From Sandaracinus amylolyticus (GTDB lineage Bacteria; Myxococcota_A; Polyangia; Polyangiales; Sandaracinaceae): a stretch of DNA of 64,000 bases. The notes under the pieces are model-generated. The model was not told the DNA's origin. It was given only the letters and a program-made list of their open reading frames with translations, and ran no database searches. The DNA lies in assembly GCF_000737325.1 (NCBI RefSeq), contig NZ_CP011125.1, positions 4,216,001-4,280,000 of the forward strand, written 5' to 3'. Position numbers and translations under genes: made by a program. Every line of letters begins with the position of its first letter. Within the stretch, counting starts at the first letter, position 1. This document shows positions 55,227-64,000 of this stretch, piece after piece.

Positions 55227-57902
55227 CTACTTCACGACGATCGTGAGGATGCGTCCCGGGACGTACTGCTCCTTCACGAGCTGCTTGCCCTCGAGCCACT
55301 TCGCGACGGCCTCGTCGGCCTTCGCCGCCGCGACCACGACGTCGGCGCTCGCGTCGGCCGCGACCTTCACGCGGCCGCGCACCTTCCCGTTCACCTGCAC
55401 GGGCACTTCGATCTCCGCATCGACGCACTTCGCAGGATCGAACTGCGGCCACGGCGCGCGCTGCACGCTCTGCGCGTGACCGACGCGCTGCCACAGCTCC
55501 TCCGCGATGTGCGGCGCGAGCGGGTGCAGCAGCTGCACGAGCACCTCGATCGCGCGCTTCGGCGGCTGCTCGATCGCGAAGAGCTCGTTGGTGAGCTGCA
55601 TCAGCGTGCTGATCGCGGTGTTGAACCGCAGCCCTTCGATGTCCTCGCCGACCTTGCGGATCGTCTTGTGGAGCGTGCGCTCGAGCGCGTCGCTCGGCGG
55701 CGCCTCGTCGAGCGTGCGCGTGGACACGGTCCACACGCGATCGAGGAAGCGCTTCACGCCCGCGATGCTGCTCGTGGACCACGGCTTGGTCGCCTCGAGC
55801 GGGCCCATGAACATCTCGTAGAGGCGCAGCGAGTCCGCACCGAACTGCTGCACGATGTGATCGGGGTTGATCACGTTGCCGCGCGACTTGCTCATCTTGT
55901 GCGCCCGCGCGTCGACCGCGACGTTCGGGTGCGCCTTGAGCACGAACTCGCCGCCGCGCTTCTCGATCTCTTCTTCCTTCACGCGCACGGGCTGCACGCC
56001 GCCCCCGTTGCGCTCGTCGAGATGCTCGGTGCCGCCGACGGGATCGGCCTTCTCGACGACGTTCTCGCGGCTCACGTACACGCCGTCCGCCGCGACGTAG
56101 GTCGTGTACTCGATCTCACCGAGGATCATGCCCTGGTGCACGAGCTTCGCGAACGGCTCGGCCACGGGGACCAGCCCCGCGTCGAACAGCACCTTGTGCC
56201 AGAAGCGCGCGTACAGCAGGTGCAGCACCGCGTGCTCCGCGCCACCGACGTACAGGTCGACCGGCAGCCAGCGCTTCACCTTCTCGGGGTCGAAGATGCG
56301 CTCGCGGTTCTTCGGATCGATGAAGCGCAGGTAGTACCAGCACGAGCCCGCCCACTGCGGCATCGTGTTGGTCTCGCGCGCGTACCACTGGCCGTCCTTC
56401 TGGAAGAAGCGCCAGTCCTTCGCGCGCGCGAGCGGCCCCGCGGGATCGTCGCCCGGCTTGAAGTCCTCGAGGTCCGGCAGGCGCACCGGCAGCTCCTCGC
56501 GCGACACCGCGATCGGCTTCGAGAAGTCGATCTTCACATTCTCGCTCGGCAGCGCGCGCGGATCGCCGTCGCACTCGACCGGGAAGTAGATCGGGAACGG
56601 CTCGCCCCAATAGCGCTGACGCGAGAAGATCCAGTCGCGCAGCTTGTACTCGACGCGCTTCTTGCCGGCGCCGCGCTGCTCGAGATCCGCGGTGATGCGC
56701 TTCTTGAAATCGTTGGTGCTCAAACCATCGTACGCGCCCGAGTGGCACGCGAGGCCCTCGCCGACGAACGCCGTCTCGAGCGGCGCGTTCGGATCGCTGC
56801 CCGCCTCGTGCACCACGCGCGCGATCGGCAGACCGAGCTTCTTCGCGAACTCGAAGTCGCGCTCGTCGTGGCCCGGCACCGCCATGATCGCGCCCGTGCC
56901 GTAGCCCCAGAGCACGTAGTCGGCGATCCAGATCGGGATCGTCCGCCCGTTCACCGGGTTGATCGCGTACGCGCCGGTCGCGACGCCCGTCTTCTCCTTG
57001 TTCTCGCGGCGATCGCGCTCGCTGCGCCGCTTCGCGCGCTCGACGTACTGCTGCACCTGGACGGTGTGCTCGCGCGTCGTGATCTCCGCGACCAGCGGGT
57101 GCTCGGGCGCGAGCACCATGAACGTCGCGCCGAACAGCGTGTCCGGCCGCGTCGTGAAGATCTCGACCTTCTTGCCCGGGTGCCCGTCGATCGCGAAGTC
57201 GACCTCGGCGCCCTCGCTGCGGCCGATCCACTCGACCTGCATCACGCGCGTGCCCTCGGGCCACGTGACGTCCGCGAGATCCTCGAGCAGTCGATCGGCG
57301 TACGCCGTGATCTTCAGCATCCACTGGCGCAGCGGGACGCGGAACACCGGGTGACCGCCGCGCTCGCTGCGGCCGTCCTTCACCTCTTCGTTCGCGAGCA
57401 CGGTGCCGAGCGCGGGGCACCAGTTCACCGGCAGCTCGGCCTGGTACGCGAGCCCGCGATCGAACAGCTCGAGGAAGATCCACTGCGTCCACTTCACGTA
57501 CTCGGGATCGGTCGTGTCGACCTCGCGATCCCAGTCGTACGAGAAGCCCAGCGACTTCAGCTGACGCTTGAACGTCGCGATGTTCTTCTGCGTCGTCTCG
57601 GCGGGGTGCGTGCCGGTGTTGATCGCGTGCTGCTCCGCGGGCAGACCGAACGCGTCCCAGCCCATCGGGTGCAGCACCGCCGTGCCCTTCGCGCGGAGGT
57701 AGCGCGCGACGATGTCCGTCGCGGTGTAGCCCTCCGGGTGTCCGACGTGCAGGCCCGCTCCCGACGGGTACGGGAACATGTCGAGGACGTACGCCTTGGG
57801 CTTGTTGGGATCTTCGTCGGTCGCGAAGGTGCGGTCCTTCTCCCAGAAGGCCTGCCACTTCGGCTCGATCTCGGCGGGCGTGTAACGTTCGTCGCGCGAC
57901 AT
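55227..57902 (-). CDS. leuS: Leucyl-tRNA synthetase
   Basis: LeuS charges tRNA-Leu. The 891-residue protein has family length. The HIGH-type motif is [17 protein letters not shown]-like ([20 protein letters not shown]). The class I signature [18 protein letters not shown] supplies KMSKS. The CP1 editing domain (about 220-420) and the C-terminal anticodon-binding domain ([20 protein letters not shown]) are present. It lies in a same-strand row with the kinases upstream and the MazF-like gene downstream. Confidence 0.97.
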   Translation of the reverse strand: MSRDERYTPAEIEPKWQAFWEKDRTFATDEDPNKPKAYVLDMFPYPSGAGLHVGHPEGYTATDIVARYLRAKGTAVLHPMGWDAFGLPAEQHAINTGTHPAETTQKNIATFKRQLKSLGFSYDWDREVDTTDPEYVKWTQWIFLELFDRGLAYQAELPVNWCPALGTVLANEEVKDGRSERGGHPVFRVPLRQWMLKITAYADRLLEDLADVTWPEGTRVMQVEWIGRSEGAEVDFAIDGHPGKKVEIFTTRPDTLFGATFMVLAPEHPLVAEITTREHTVQVQQYVERAKRRSERDRRENKEKTGVATGAYAINPVNGRTIPIWIADYVLWGYGTGAIMAVPGHDERDFEFAKKLGLPIARVVHEAGSDPNAPLETAFVGEGLACHSGAYDGLSTNDFKKRITADLEQRGAGKKRVEYKLRDWIFSRQRYWGEPFPIYFPVECDGDPRALPSENVKIDFSKPIAVSREELPVRLPDLEDFKPGDDPAGPLARAKDWRFFQKDGQWYARETNTMPQWAGSCWYYLRFIDPKNRERIFDPEKVKRWLPVDLYVGGAEHAVLHLLYARFWHKVLFDAGLVPVAEPFAKLVHQGMILGEIEYTTYVAADGVYVSRENVVEKADPVGGTEHLDERNGGGVQPVRVKEEEIEKRGGEFVLKAHPNVAVDARAHKMSKSRGNVINPDHIVQQFGADSLRLYEMFMGPLEATKPWSTSSIAGVKRFLDRVWTVSTRTLDEAPPSDALERTLHKTIRKVGEDIEGLRFNTAISTLMQLTNELFAIEQPPKRAIEVLVQLLHPLAPHIAEELWQRVGHAQSVQRAPWPQFDPAKCVDAEIEVPVQVNGKVRGRVKVAADASADVVVAAAKADEAVAKWLEGKQLVKEQYVPGRILTIVVK

Positions 57903-57958
57903 GGGAGCGAACGACTAGCACGCGGATCGCGGCGCCGGAAAGTGCGCGCGGTGCGGGA

Positions 57959-59869
57959 TTACGGGAGCTCTTGCGTCGTCCCGACCGCAGGGCGCAGATC
58001 CGCGCGCAGGCGCAGGTTGCGCTCGGCCGTGAACTCGAGGCGTCGATCCTCGTAGCCCGGCGCGCGGATCTCGAGCACGTGAGCCCCGCCGCGACGCACG
58101 CGGAGCGGGAGCGTCGCGCCGGGCAATCCGTCGAGCCGGAGCTGCGCGCCCGGAGGCACACCGTCGACCTCGATCAGCACCCAGTCGCGCGCGACGGGCG
58201 CATCGGGCGTCGCGGGCACCACGGGGTCGCCCGTCGCGACGTCGGCGCCCGGCGGGAGCTCCTCGCCGGGCCGCACGATGAAGCGCACCGCGGCGACGAT
58301 GCCGACGAACAGCACGAGGCCGACGATGCCGAGCACGATCGCGCGGCGCGTTCCGTCCGAGAGCTCGCTCCAGCGCTCTCGCGCGCCGGGCGCGGGGGGC
58401 GCCTTCGAGGGCGGTGTGCTCGTCGCGCGCGAGGGCGGATCGGAGCGCGCCGGCACCGGCGGTGTCGGCGCGACGGCGCGCGCGACCGCGTCGCTGCTCG
58501 TGCGCGTCGCGGCCATGCGCGGCGTGCTCGTGGACGACGCGGTCGCGCGCTGCGCCGGGATCGATCGCTCCGACACCGCGCGCTCGATCGGGCGCGGATC
58601 GGCGCGCTCGACGCGGTGATCGGTGCCGCTGCGGTCGCTCGCGTTGCGCTCGATGATGATGCGCTGCTGGCCCGAGGCGGGCGCGCGCGCGGGGAGGGCG
58701 CTCTCGTCGAGCTCGAGCGAGAGCGAGCTCGATGCCGAGAGCGGATCGTCGAGCGCGTCGAGGCTCGTGCTGCCGCTCTTCGCGTCGAGGTGGAGCGGCG
58801 TGCGAGGCGCGCTCGTGGCGGCGGGCTTCGCGGGAGGCTGCAGCGCGAGCCCCTCGAGCTCGTCGCCGACCGCGAGATCGAACGAGCTCGAGCTCGGCGC
58901 CTCGCGCGGGCGCACGGCCGAGGAGACGGCTGCCGGGCGCGGCGTGGGCGTCGGCGTGCGCGGCACGTCGCTCGGCTTCGCGAAGCTCGCGGACGCCGTG
59001 CGACGCGGCGCGGGCGCCGACACGGGACGCGCGGCGGCGCGCAGCTCCTCGAGCAGCTCGCGCGCGGTCTGCGGGCGCTTGTCGCGCTCCTTCTCGATCG
59101 CGCGGAGGATCACGCGCTCCACCCGCTCGTCGACGATCGCGCCGCGCTTGCTCGGCGGGACCGGCTCTTCGTCGAGGATGACGCGCAGCAGCTTGTTGTA
59201 GTTGGGCGCGTCGAACGGCACGTCGCCCACGAGGCACTCGTAGAGCACGACGCCCGCGCCGTAGATGTCGACGCGGCGATCGAGCGTGGTCTCGCCCATC
59301 GCCTGCTCGGGCGACATGTAGTGCGGCGTCCCGAGCACCGAGCCCGTCATCGTGAGCTTGGCCTGCGCCTCGTCGTCTTTGTGCGAGATGCCGAAGTCGA
59401 GGATCTTCACGATCTCGCCGCGACGCCCCGCGGGCACGAGGTAGATGTTGTCCGGCTTGAGGTCGCGATGGACGACGCCGTGTTGGTGCGCGGCCTCGAG
59501 CGCCTCGAGCAGCATCACGCCGATGCGCACGACCTCGTCCTGCGAGAGGCGCTTCTTGCGATCGATGCGCGAGCTGATCGTCTCGCCCTCGAGGAACTCC
59601 ATCACGAGGAAGGGCAGGCCCTCCTCGGTCTGATCGAGGTCGAGGACCTCGACGATGCCCTCGTGCTGGATCGCGCTCGCCGCGCGCGCCTCGCGACCGA
59701 AGCGCTGCACGACGTTCACGTTCGAGAGGAAGCGCTCGTCGAGGACCTTGATCGCGACCTTGCGCCCGGTGACGACGTGCGCGCCGCGCCACACCGTGCC
59801 CATGCCGCCCTGACCGAGCTGGCCGTCGATGCGGTACTTGCCGAGGAGAGTGCGTCCCGCGAGGTCCAC
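57959..59869 (-). CDS. Hanks-type Ser/Thr protein kinase with C-terminal PEGA domain
   Basis: The kinase domain (about 10-280) has all active residues: Gly loop GQLGQGGMGTVWRG, Lys41 in KVAIKVLDE, HRDLKPDN (134-141), DFG (158-160) and the APE-like SPEQAMGE. A Pro/Ala-rich linker follows (about 290-520). One membrane helix is at about 530-555 (AIVLGIVGLVLFVGIVAAVRF). The exported C-terminus is a PEGA domain (PPGAQLRLDGLPGATLPLRV). It belongs to the PknB-type kinases that are abundant in myxobacteria. It lies 57 bases from leuS and follows the pseudokinase gene on the same strand. Confidence 0.92.
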   Translation of the reverse strand: MDLAGRTLLGKYRIDGQLGQGGMGTVWRGAHVVTGRKVAIKVLDERFLSNVNVVQRFGREARAASAIQHEGIVEVLDLDQTEEGLPFLVMEFLEGETISSRIDRKKRLSQDEVVRIGVMLLEALEAAHQHGVVHRDLKPDNIYLVPAGRRGEIVKILDFGISHKDDEAQAKLTMTGSVLGTPHYMSPEQAMGETTLDRRVDIYGAGVVLYECLVGDVPFDAPNYNKLLRVILDEEPVPPSKRGAIVDERVERVILRAIEKERDKRPQTARELLEELRAAARPVSAPAPRRTASASFAKPSDVPRTPTPTPRPAAVSSAVRPREAPSSSSFDLAVGDELEGLALQPPAKPAATSAPRTPLHLDAKSGSTSLDALDDPLSASSSLSLELDESALPARAPASGQQRIIIERNASDRSGTDHRVERADPRPIERAVSERSIPAQRATASSTSTPRMAATRTSSDAVARAVAPTPPVPARSDPPSRATSTPPSKAPPAPGARERWSELSDGTRRAIVLGIVGLVLFVGIVAAVRFIVRPGEELPPGADVATGDPVVPATPDAPVARDWVLIEVDGVPPGAQLRLDGLPGATLPLRVRRGGAHVLEIRAPGYEDRRLEFTAERNLRLRADLRPAVGTTQELP

Positions 59870-60008
59870 GCCGCGGTCGCAGCGTATCGCACGGGCGCGA
59901 CGAATCGGAAGCGAAAGGGCCGCCCGACCGAGGGTACGGTCCGCGTGCTCCGCGCGACCGCGAACGGCTCACGCAGCCGAGCTGACGCTCACACCTTCGC
60001 GGACGAGG

Positions 60009-61571
60009 TCACGCCTTCCACTCGACGCGATACACGTCGTGCGCGTCGCCGAGCGCCTCGCAGGACGTCAGCGTCACGTCGCACTCGCGCACGCCGCTCT
60101 GGCGAATCGCCGCGCGCAGGAGGCCCGCGACGAACCCCGAGAGCTCGAGCGAGGGCTGCGCCTGATCGCGCACCGCGAGGCGCGCCGAGCGCGCGTCGCG
60201 CTCGAGCACCATCGCGGTGCCCTGACGCGTGATGCGCGACCACACGTACGGGAACCCGTCGATCAGCGCCTCGACGACCATCGGGCTCGGCAGATCGGGG
60301 AGCAGCCGGCGCAGCCCGCGATGCGCGACCGCCTCGGTGATCTCGGTGAGCATCGAGAGATCGCCGCGCCCCGCGATCGCGTCCGCCGCGCTCACGATCT
60401 GCGCGAAGAGCGCGATCTTCACGCCCGTCGCGAGGTGCAGCTCGGTGTTGCCCGAGCCCGGCAGCAGATCGTCGACGCCCGGCACCTCGGTCGCGAGCTG
60501 CGACCACGCGTCCTCGCCGAGCCGCCGATAGATCGCCTCGATCGTGAGCAGCACCGGCAGCAGGTGGATCTTCGCGACGCCCTCGGGCGCGGTGCGCTGA
60601 CCGTGGCGCGTGGTGCGCCGCATCGACAGCCAGTGCAGGTCCGCGGCGAGCGGATCCTGCGGCGTCGGCATCTCGTCGCGCGGCCTGCGGCCCTCGCTCG
60701 GCACGAGCAGCGACACCGCCTGCATCAGCACGTCGACGTCGGGGAAGCGCTCGTCGGGATCCTCCGCGGTCGCGCGCTCGATCGCGCGGCGCGCGGTGTC
60801 GGGCACCGGATGGATCGACTGGGTGCGCCCCGTGATCAGGTGCCGGAGCATCATGCCCGCGGAGTAGATGTCGACGCGCGGATCGAGCCCCGCGCTGCCC
60901 CGCCGGATCTCGGGCGCGATCCACGGCGTGTACGGGATCTCGTCGCGCGGCGCGGGCTCCGCGAGGAACGCTGCGCGCTCGAGCGCGCGCAGCTTCACGG
61001 GCTCGTCCTCGTCGTCGTCGCGCGGCGGGAGCACCACGACGTTCTCGGGGCCGAGCCCACGCACCACGACCCCGGCGCGATGCATCGCGCGCATCGCCTC
61101 GAGCGCGCCGAGCACGATTCGCCCCGCGCGCACCGCGCCGATCCCGCCGGGCGTCTGCGCGAGCAGCTCCGAGACGCGCACGCCGCGCAGCGCTTCGTAG
61201 ACGACGTACGGGCGCCCATCGGGATCGGTGCCCGAGTCGACGACGCTCTGGATCGCGGCGTGCGACACCGAGCCCATCGCGCGCGCCTCGCGCAGGAGCC
61301 GCTCGGCCTCGGGGCCCGGCCAGGGCACGCCCTGCGCGAGCGTCTCGAGCTCGACCTGGCGGCGGATGCCGGTGTGCTCCGCGAGGAAACGAACGGTGTC
61401 TGTCCCACCGTCGAGGGTCTCGATGAGGCGGAACTTCCCGTCCACCACCCGCGGCATGGACGGTGGTCTCGCGGAGCTGCGGGACACGGGGGTGACGATA
61501 TCACGCGGTCTCGCCATCGCACCCACCCCGCGTACGACCGTCGTCCCGCCACTCGATCGGTACACGGTCAT
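60009..61571 (-). CDS. Pseudokinase with C-terminal myxobacterial DUF2378-like domain
   Basis: The 520-residue protein has a Ser/Thr kinase fold at about 45-325 but lacks catalytic residues: the VAIK lysine position reads VELETL (73-78), HRDLKPEN is VVVRGLGPENVVV (168-180) and DFG is replaced by LRALERAAF (194-202). The APE-like motif IAPEIRRG is kept. The C-terminal part (about 350-520, TGVKIALFAQIVSAADAIAG, GFPYVWSRITRQGTAMVLE) resembles the DUF2378/TIGR02265 family found in Myxococcales. Start ATG 61571 follows GGGAG. The active kinase gene lies 139 bases downstream, so the pair may form a regulatory unit. Confidence 0.8.
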   Translation of the reverse strand: MTVYRSSGGTTVVRGVGAMARPRDIVTPVSRSSARPPSMPRVVDGKFRLIETLDGGTDTVRFLAEHTGIRRQVELETLAQGVPWPGPEAERLLREARAMGSVSHAAIQSVVDSGTDPDGRPYVVYEALRGVRVSELLAQTPGGIGAVRAGRIVLGALEAMRAMHRAGVVVRGLGPENVVVLPPRDDDEDEPVKLRALERAAFLAEPAPRDEIPYTPWIAPEIRRGSAGLDPRVDIYSAGMMLRHLITGRTQSIHPVPDTARRAIERATAEDPDERFPDVDVLMQAVSLLVPSEGRRPRDEMPTPQDPLAADLHWLSMRRTTRHGQRTAPEGVAKIHLLPVLLTIEAIYRRLGEDAWSQLATEVPGVDDLLPGSGNTELHLATGVKIALFAQIVSAADAIAGRGDLSMLTEITEAVAHRGLRRLLPDLPSPMVVEALIDGFPYVWSRITRQGTAMVLERDARSARLAVRDQAQPSLELSGFVAGLLRAAIRQSGVRECDVTLTSCEALGDAHDVYRVEWKA

Positions 61572-61676
61572 GGCGTGCTCCCACGTCGTGCCCTCTGTTG
61601 GCGTGCATGGCCGCGTTCCGTCCGTCCTTGACCGCACCTCCGCGCGCGAGCGCGCATCGTGTACCGTCCGAGGCGC

Positions 61677-62534
61677 ATGCATCGCCTCACATCGCCTCTC
61701 GCGCTCCTCGTCTGCGTGCTCGCGCTCGTCGCGTGCGAAGAGGGCGCGCAGCACGCGCAGCAAGAGATCATCCAGACCCACGCGCGGCGCGTGCAGGAGA
61801 TCGTGCGTGACGACCTCCAGCGCGGCGTGCGCGGCGTGGAGCAGGCGGGCACGAAGCTCGCGCGCGGCTTCCTCGTCGAGGATCCCGAGCGCCGTCAGCG
61901 CGAGATGCGCACCGCGCTCCACCTGCTGCGTCAGCCGCCGCGCGGGATCCAGGAGCTGATGATCTCGCCGATCTCGTTCGTCGCCGCGGTCGACGCGAAC
62001 GGGATCGTCGTCGCGCGCGACGCCGAGCCGGACCCGATGGCGGGCTTCGACGCGGGCGAGGCGTTCCCGATGGTGCGTCGCGCGCTGCAAGAAGGCTGGT
62101 CGGGCTACGAGCTCGAGGAGTTCCCCGCGCTGATCCCCGATCAGCCTCCGTCGCAGACGGTGCTCTACGTCGCCCCGGCGCGAACGCGCGACGGTCGCAT
62201 CGTGGGCGCGGTGCTCGCGGGCACGCCGCTGTGGCGCACCGCGCAGCGGGTCGGCCGCCAGCTCCAGGCGGACCAGGCGAGCGAGATCAGCGAGGGCCTG
62301 ATCCTCTGGGTCTACCTCTACCGCGGCGACCAGCTGCACCACCACGGCACGCCCGCGGACCTCGACACGATCGTGCCCGACGCTGCCGCCCGAAACGCCG
62401 GCTTCGCGCGCAGCCCGGGCGGCTTCACCGGCGAGGTCGCGCAGTTCGGCCGCTGGTACGCCTACGGCGTCGTGCCCCTCCCGCGCATCGCCGACGACGT
62501 GGGCGCGGTCATCTTCCGCAGCGATCCTCCGTGA
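61677..62534 (+). CDS. Sensor-like lipoprotein, 285 aa
   Basis: ATG 61677 starts the lipoprotein signal MHRLTSPLALLVCVLALVAC. The mature protein has an N-terminal helical region (HAQQEIIQTHARRVQEIVRD), and then a PAS/Cache-like domain: AAVDANGIVVARDAEPDPMA, VLYVAPARTRDGRIVGAVLA and TPLWRTAQRVGRQLQADQA. The Cache fold usually binds small ligands outside the cytoplasm. No cytoplasmic signalling part is attached. It is divergent from the pseudokinase gene, and one possible model is that it signals to that pair; this is speculation. Confidence 0.7.
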   Translation: MHRLTSPLALLVCVLALVACEEGAQHAQQEIIQTHARRVQEIVRDDLQRGVRGVEQAGTKLARGFLVEDPERRQREMRTALHLLRQPPRGIQELMISPISFVAAVDANGIVVARDAEPDPMAGFDAGEAFPMVRRALQEGWSGYELEEFPALIPDQPPSQTVLYVAPARTRDGRIVGAVLAGTPLWRTAQRVGRQLQADQASEISEGLILWVYLYRGDQLHHHGTPADLDTIVPDAAARNAGFARSPGGFTGEVAQFGRWYAYGVVPLPRIADDVGAVIFRSDPP

Positions 62535-62537
62535 GCG

Positions 62538-63302
62538 CTACTCGAGCTTCCCGCCGCGACCCGCGCCGCCGACGAAGCGCATCACCGAGGCGATCATCTC
62601 CGGGTCCGCGAGCGACCTCATCCCGTGCTGCAGCTCGTTCGCCAGCGCGGCGTCGATCGACATCCCGTCCTGCTCGTACGCGCTCAGCCGATCCTCGCGC
62701 ATGCACGTCTGCGGGAAGCTCGCGATCAGCTTCGCGAGCGCGACCGCTTCTTCGCGCGCGCGCCCCTTCGGGACCACGCGGTTCGCGAGCCCCATCGCGA
62801 GCGCTTCCTGCGCGTCCACCGCGCGACCCGTCAGGATGAGATCGAGCGCGCGCCCGAGCCCCACGATCCGCGGCAGGCGCACCGTGCCTCCGTCGATCAG
62901 CGGCACGCCCCAGCGCCGGCAGAACACGCCCATCACCGCGTCCTCTTCGACGACGCGCAGATCGCACCAGAGCGCCAGCTCGAGCCCGCCCGCGACCGCG
63001 TGCCCCGCGATCGCCGCGACCACCGGCTTGCGCAGCAGCATGCGCGAAGGGCCCATCGGACCGTCGCCGTCGGGCGCGATCCGGTTCGGCGTCCCGCGCG
63101 AGAACGCCTTCAGATCCGCGCCCGCGCAGAACGTCCCGTGATCGCCCGCGAGCACCGCCACGCGCGCGGTCTCGTCGGCGTCGAACGCGCGGAACGCGTC
63201 GGCGAGCGCGTCCGCGGTCACGCGATCGACCGCGTTCTTCGCCTCGCGACGATCGATCACGACGATCGTGATCTCCCCGTCCTTCTCGACGCGCACGCTC
63301 AT
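62538..63302 (-). CDS. Enoyl-CoA hydratase/isomerase family protein
   Basis: A crotonase of 254 residues (full length). VAVLAGDHGTFCAGADLKAF and GHAVAGGLELALWCDLRVVEEDAVMGVF are the CoA/oxyanion regions; the Glu in the second segment (VEEDAVMG) is at the usual catalytic location. RWGVPLIDGGTVRLPRIVGL and MRSLADPEMIASVMRFVGGA are also family-like. The convergent sensor-like gene ends 3 bases before its stop. It starts 18 bases after the FHA gene on the same strand. The substrate is not evident. Confidence 0.9.
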   Translation of the reverse strand: MSVRVEKDGEITIVVIDRREAKNAVDRVTADALADAFRAFDADETARVAVLAGDHGTFCAGADLKAFSRGTPNRIAPDGDGPMGPSRMLLRKPVVAAIAGHAVAGGLELALWCDLRVVEEDAVMGVFCRRWGVPLIDGGTVRLPRIVGLGRALDLILTGRAVDAQEALAMGLANRVVPKGRAREEAVALAKLIASFPQTCMREDRLSAYEQDGMSIDAALANELQHGMRSLADPEMIASVMRFVGGAGRGGKLE

Positions 63303-63320
63303 GGCTCCTCCTCGCGACCG

Positions 63321-64000
63321 CTAGCGACGAAGCGCGGTCCAGCGCAGCTCGACGCCGTCGCTGCCCGCGAGCTGCACCACCGGCGCGTCCACGTCGAGCT
63401 CGACCGCGCGCACCCGACGTCCCGCGAGCATCGTCCCGTTCGTCGACGCGCAGTCGTAGAGCATCACGCGCCCGTCGATCTCGATCACCACCGCGTGCAC
63501 CCGCGAGACGCGGATCGTGAGCAGCGCCTTGAGCCCGGCGTCGCACTTGTCGGCGCGCCCCACGAGCACGCCCGCGCGCAGCGCGCGACGTCCGACGGTG
63601 ATGCGCGCGCGCTCTCCGTCACGCGCCGCACCGAGCAGCCCGACCGCATCGGGCGTCGCGCTCCCGCTCGCGATCTCGGCGACCATCGTGATCGGCCGCG
63701 GCAGCGCGGTGATCACGGTGCGCGACCGACCGACCGCCGCCTCGCGATAGGGGCCGTGACCGTGCGAGGCGCTCGCCGGCGCCTCGCGCACCGGCGCGTC
63801 CTCCGCGCTCTCGTCCACGCGCTCCGAGCGCGGGAGATCGTGCGGCGGCGCCGGCTGTCCCGGCCCGATCGGGAACCCACCGATCACGTAGCGACCGAGC
63901 CGCACCGCGAACGGCCCCTGCGCGAGCAGCGAGCGCTGCGCCGAGTCGTCGTCGAGGTGCATCGGCATCGATCCCTGCAGATCGACGAGCCGCAGCCCCG
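63321..64000 (-). CDS. FHA-domain protein, truncated by window end
   Basis: The reading frame continues to the window edge without a stop, so the N-terminus is outside; 226 residues are visible. A complete FHA domain occupies the C-terminus (about residues 120-225): GRRALRAGVLVGRADKCDAG, TIRVSRVHAVVIEIDGRVM and YDCASTNGTMLAGRRVRAVE. The RVSRVH and STNGT motifs bind phosphothreonine. The visible upstream end (LRLVDLQGSMPMHLDDDSAQ) looks like the end of another FHA repeat. A Pro-rich linker connects them. It may read phosphorylation by Hanks kinases such as the nearby one. Confidence 0.85.
   Translation of the reverse strand, partial: GLRLVDLQGSMPMHLDDDSAQRSLLAQGPFAVRLGRYVIGGFPIGPGQPAPPHDLPRSERVDESAEDAPVREAPASASHGHGPYREAAVGRSRTVITALPRPITMVAEIASGSATPDAVGLLGAARDGERARITVGRRALRAGVLVGRADKCDAGLKALLTIRVSRVHAVVIEIDGRVMLYDCASTNGTMLAGRRVRAVELDVDAPVVQLAGSDGVELRWTALRR

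Overview
The window is very GC-rich (roughly 70%, with strongly GC-biased third codon positions) and looks like chromosomal DNA of a myxobacterium. Polyangiales, perhaps a Sandaracinus relative, is my inference. The reasons are the many lipoproteins whose mature part starts with an Asp/Ala/Gly-rich linker, the Cys-rich surface proteins, the FG-GAP and MopE-like metal-binding repeats, a Hanks-type kinase beside a pseudokinase, and PEGA and FHA domains. I see no rRNA, tRNA, CRISPR array, insertion sequence or prophage. No gap between genes exceeds 300 bases.

Layout. 1-5.2 kb: exported or surface proteins (a PQQ-type sugar dehydrogenase cut by the window edge, an FG-GAP repeat protein, a copper monooxygenase with a frameshift, two lipoproteins). 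5.2-7.0 kb: elongation factor P and the EpmA-type lysyl transferase, in one operon. 7.1-15.2 kb: lipoproteins, a TPR protein, CutA, a patatin-like lipase, a class II amidotransferase that has lost its nucleophile cysteine, a gluzincin-like/Omp85-like fusion and an enoyl-CoA hydratase. 15.2-16.2 kb: a palindromic dispersed repeat and a Xer recombinase. 16.4-20.8 kb: the TCA-cycle operon icd-mdh-sucC-sucD, closed by a strong terminator and followed by ndk. 21.4-32.3 kb: mixed genes (a large lipoprotein, TerC, a queuosine-precursor transporter, a 1-Cys peroxiredoxin, a Wzc-like polysaccharide co-polymerase with a ruined kinase domain, glyoxalase and hydrolase, and an AT-hook DNA-binding protein).

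32.4-39 kb: secreted and PEGA proteins, then two tandem kup potassium transporter genes. 39-43.5 kb: a translationally coupled operon of a sulfotransferase, a glycosyltransferase-like/sulfotransferase fusion and an ABC exporter, which suggests sulfation and export of a surface glycoconjugate or lipid. 43.5-49.8 kb: surface proteins and a trehalose enzyme with phosphatase first and synthase second. 49.8-54.8 kb: a candidate metal-related outer-membrane uptake operon (His-rich membrane protein, TonB-dependent receptor, two novel lipoproteins joined by stop/start overlaps, and a Cys-rich lipoprotein). 54.9-64 kb: a MazF-like toxin without a visible antitoxin, leuS, a Ser/Thr kinase, a pseudokinase, a sensor-like lipoprotein, a second enoyl-CoA hydratase and a partial FHA protein.

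The most interesting parts are the sulfotransferase/exporter operon, the TonB-centred operon with uncharacterised lipoproteins, and several proteins that keep a fold but have lost catalytic residues (amidotransferase, gluzincin-like domain, tyrosine-kinase domain, Ser/Thr kinase).
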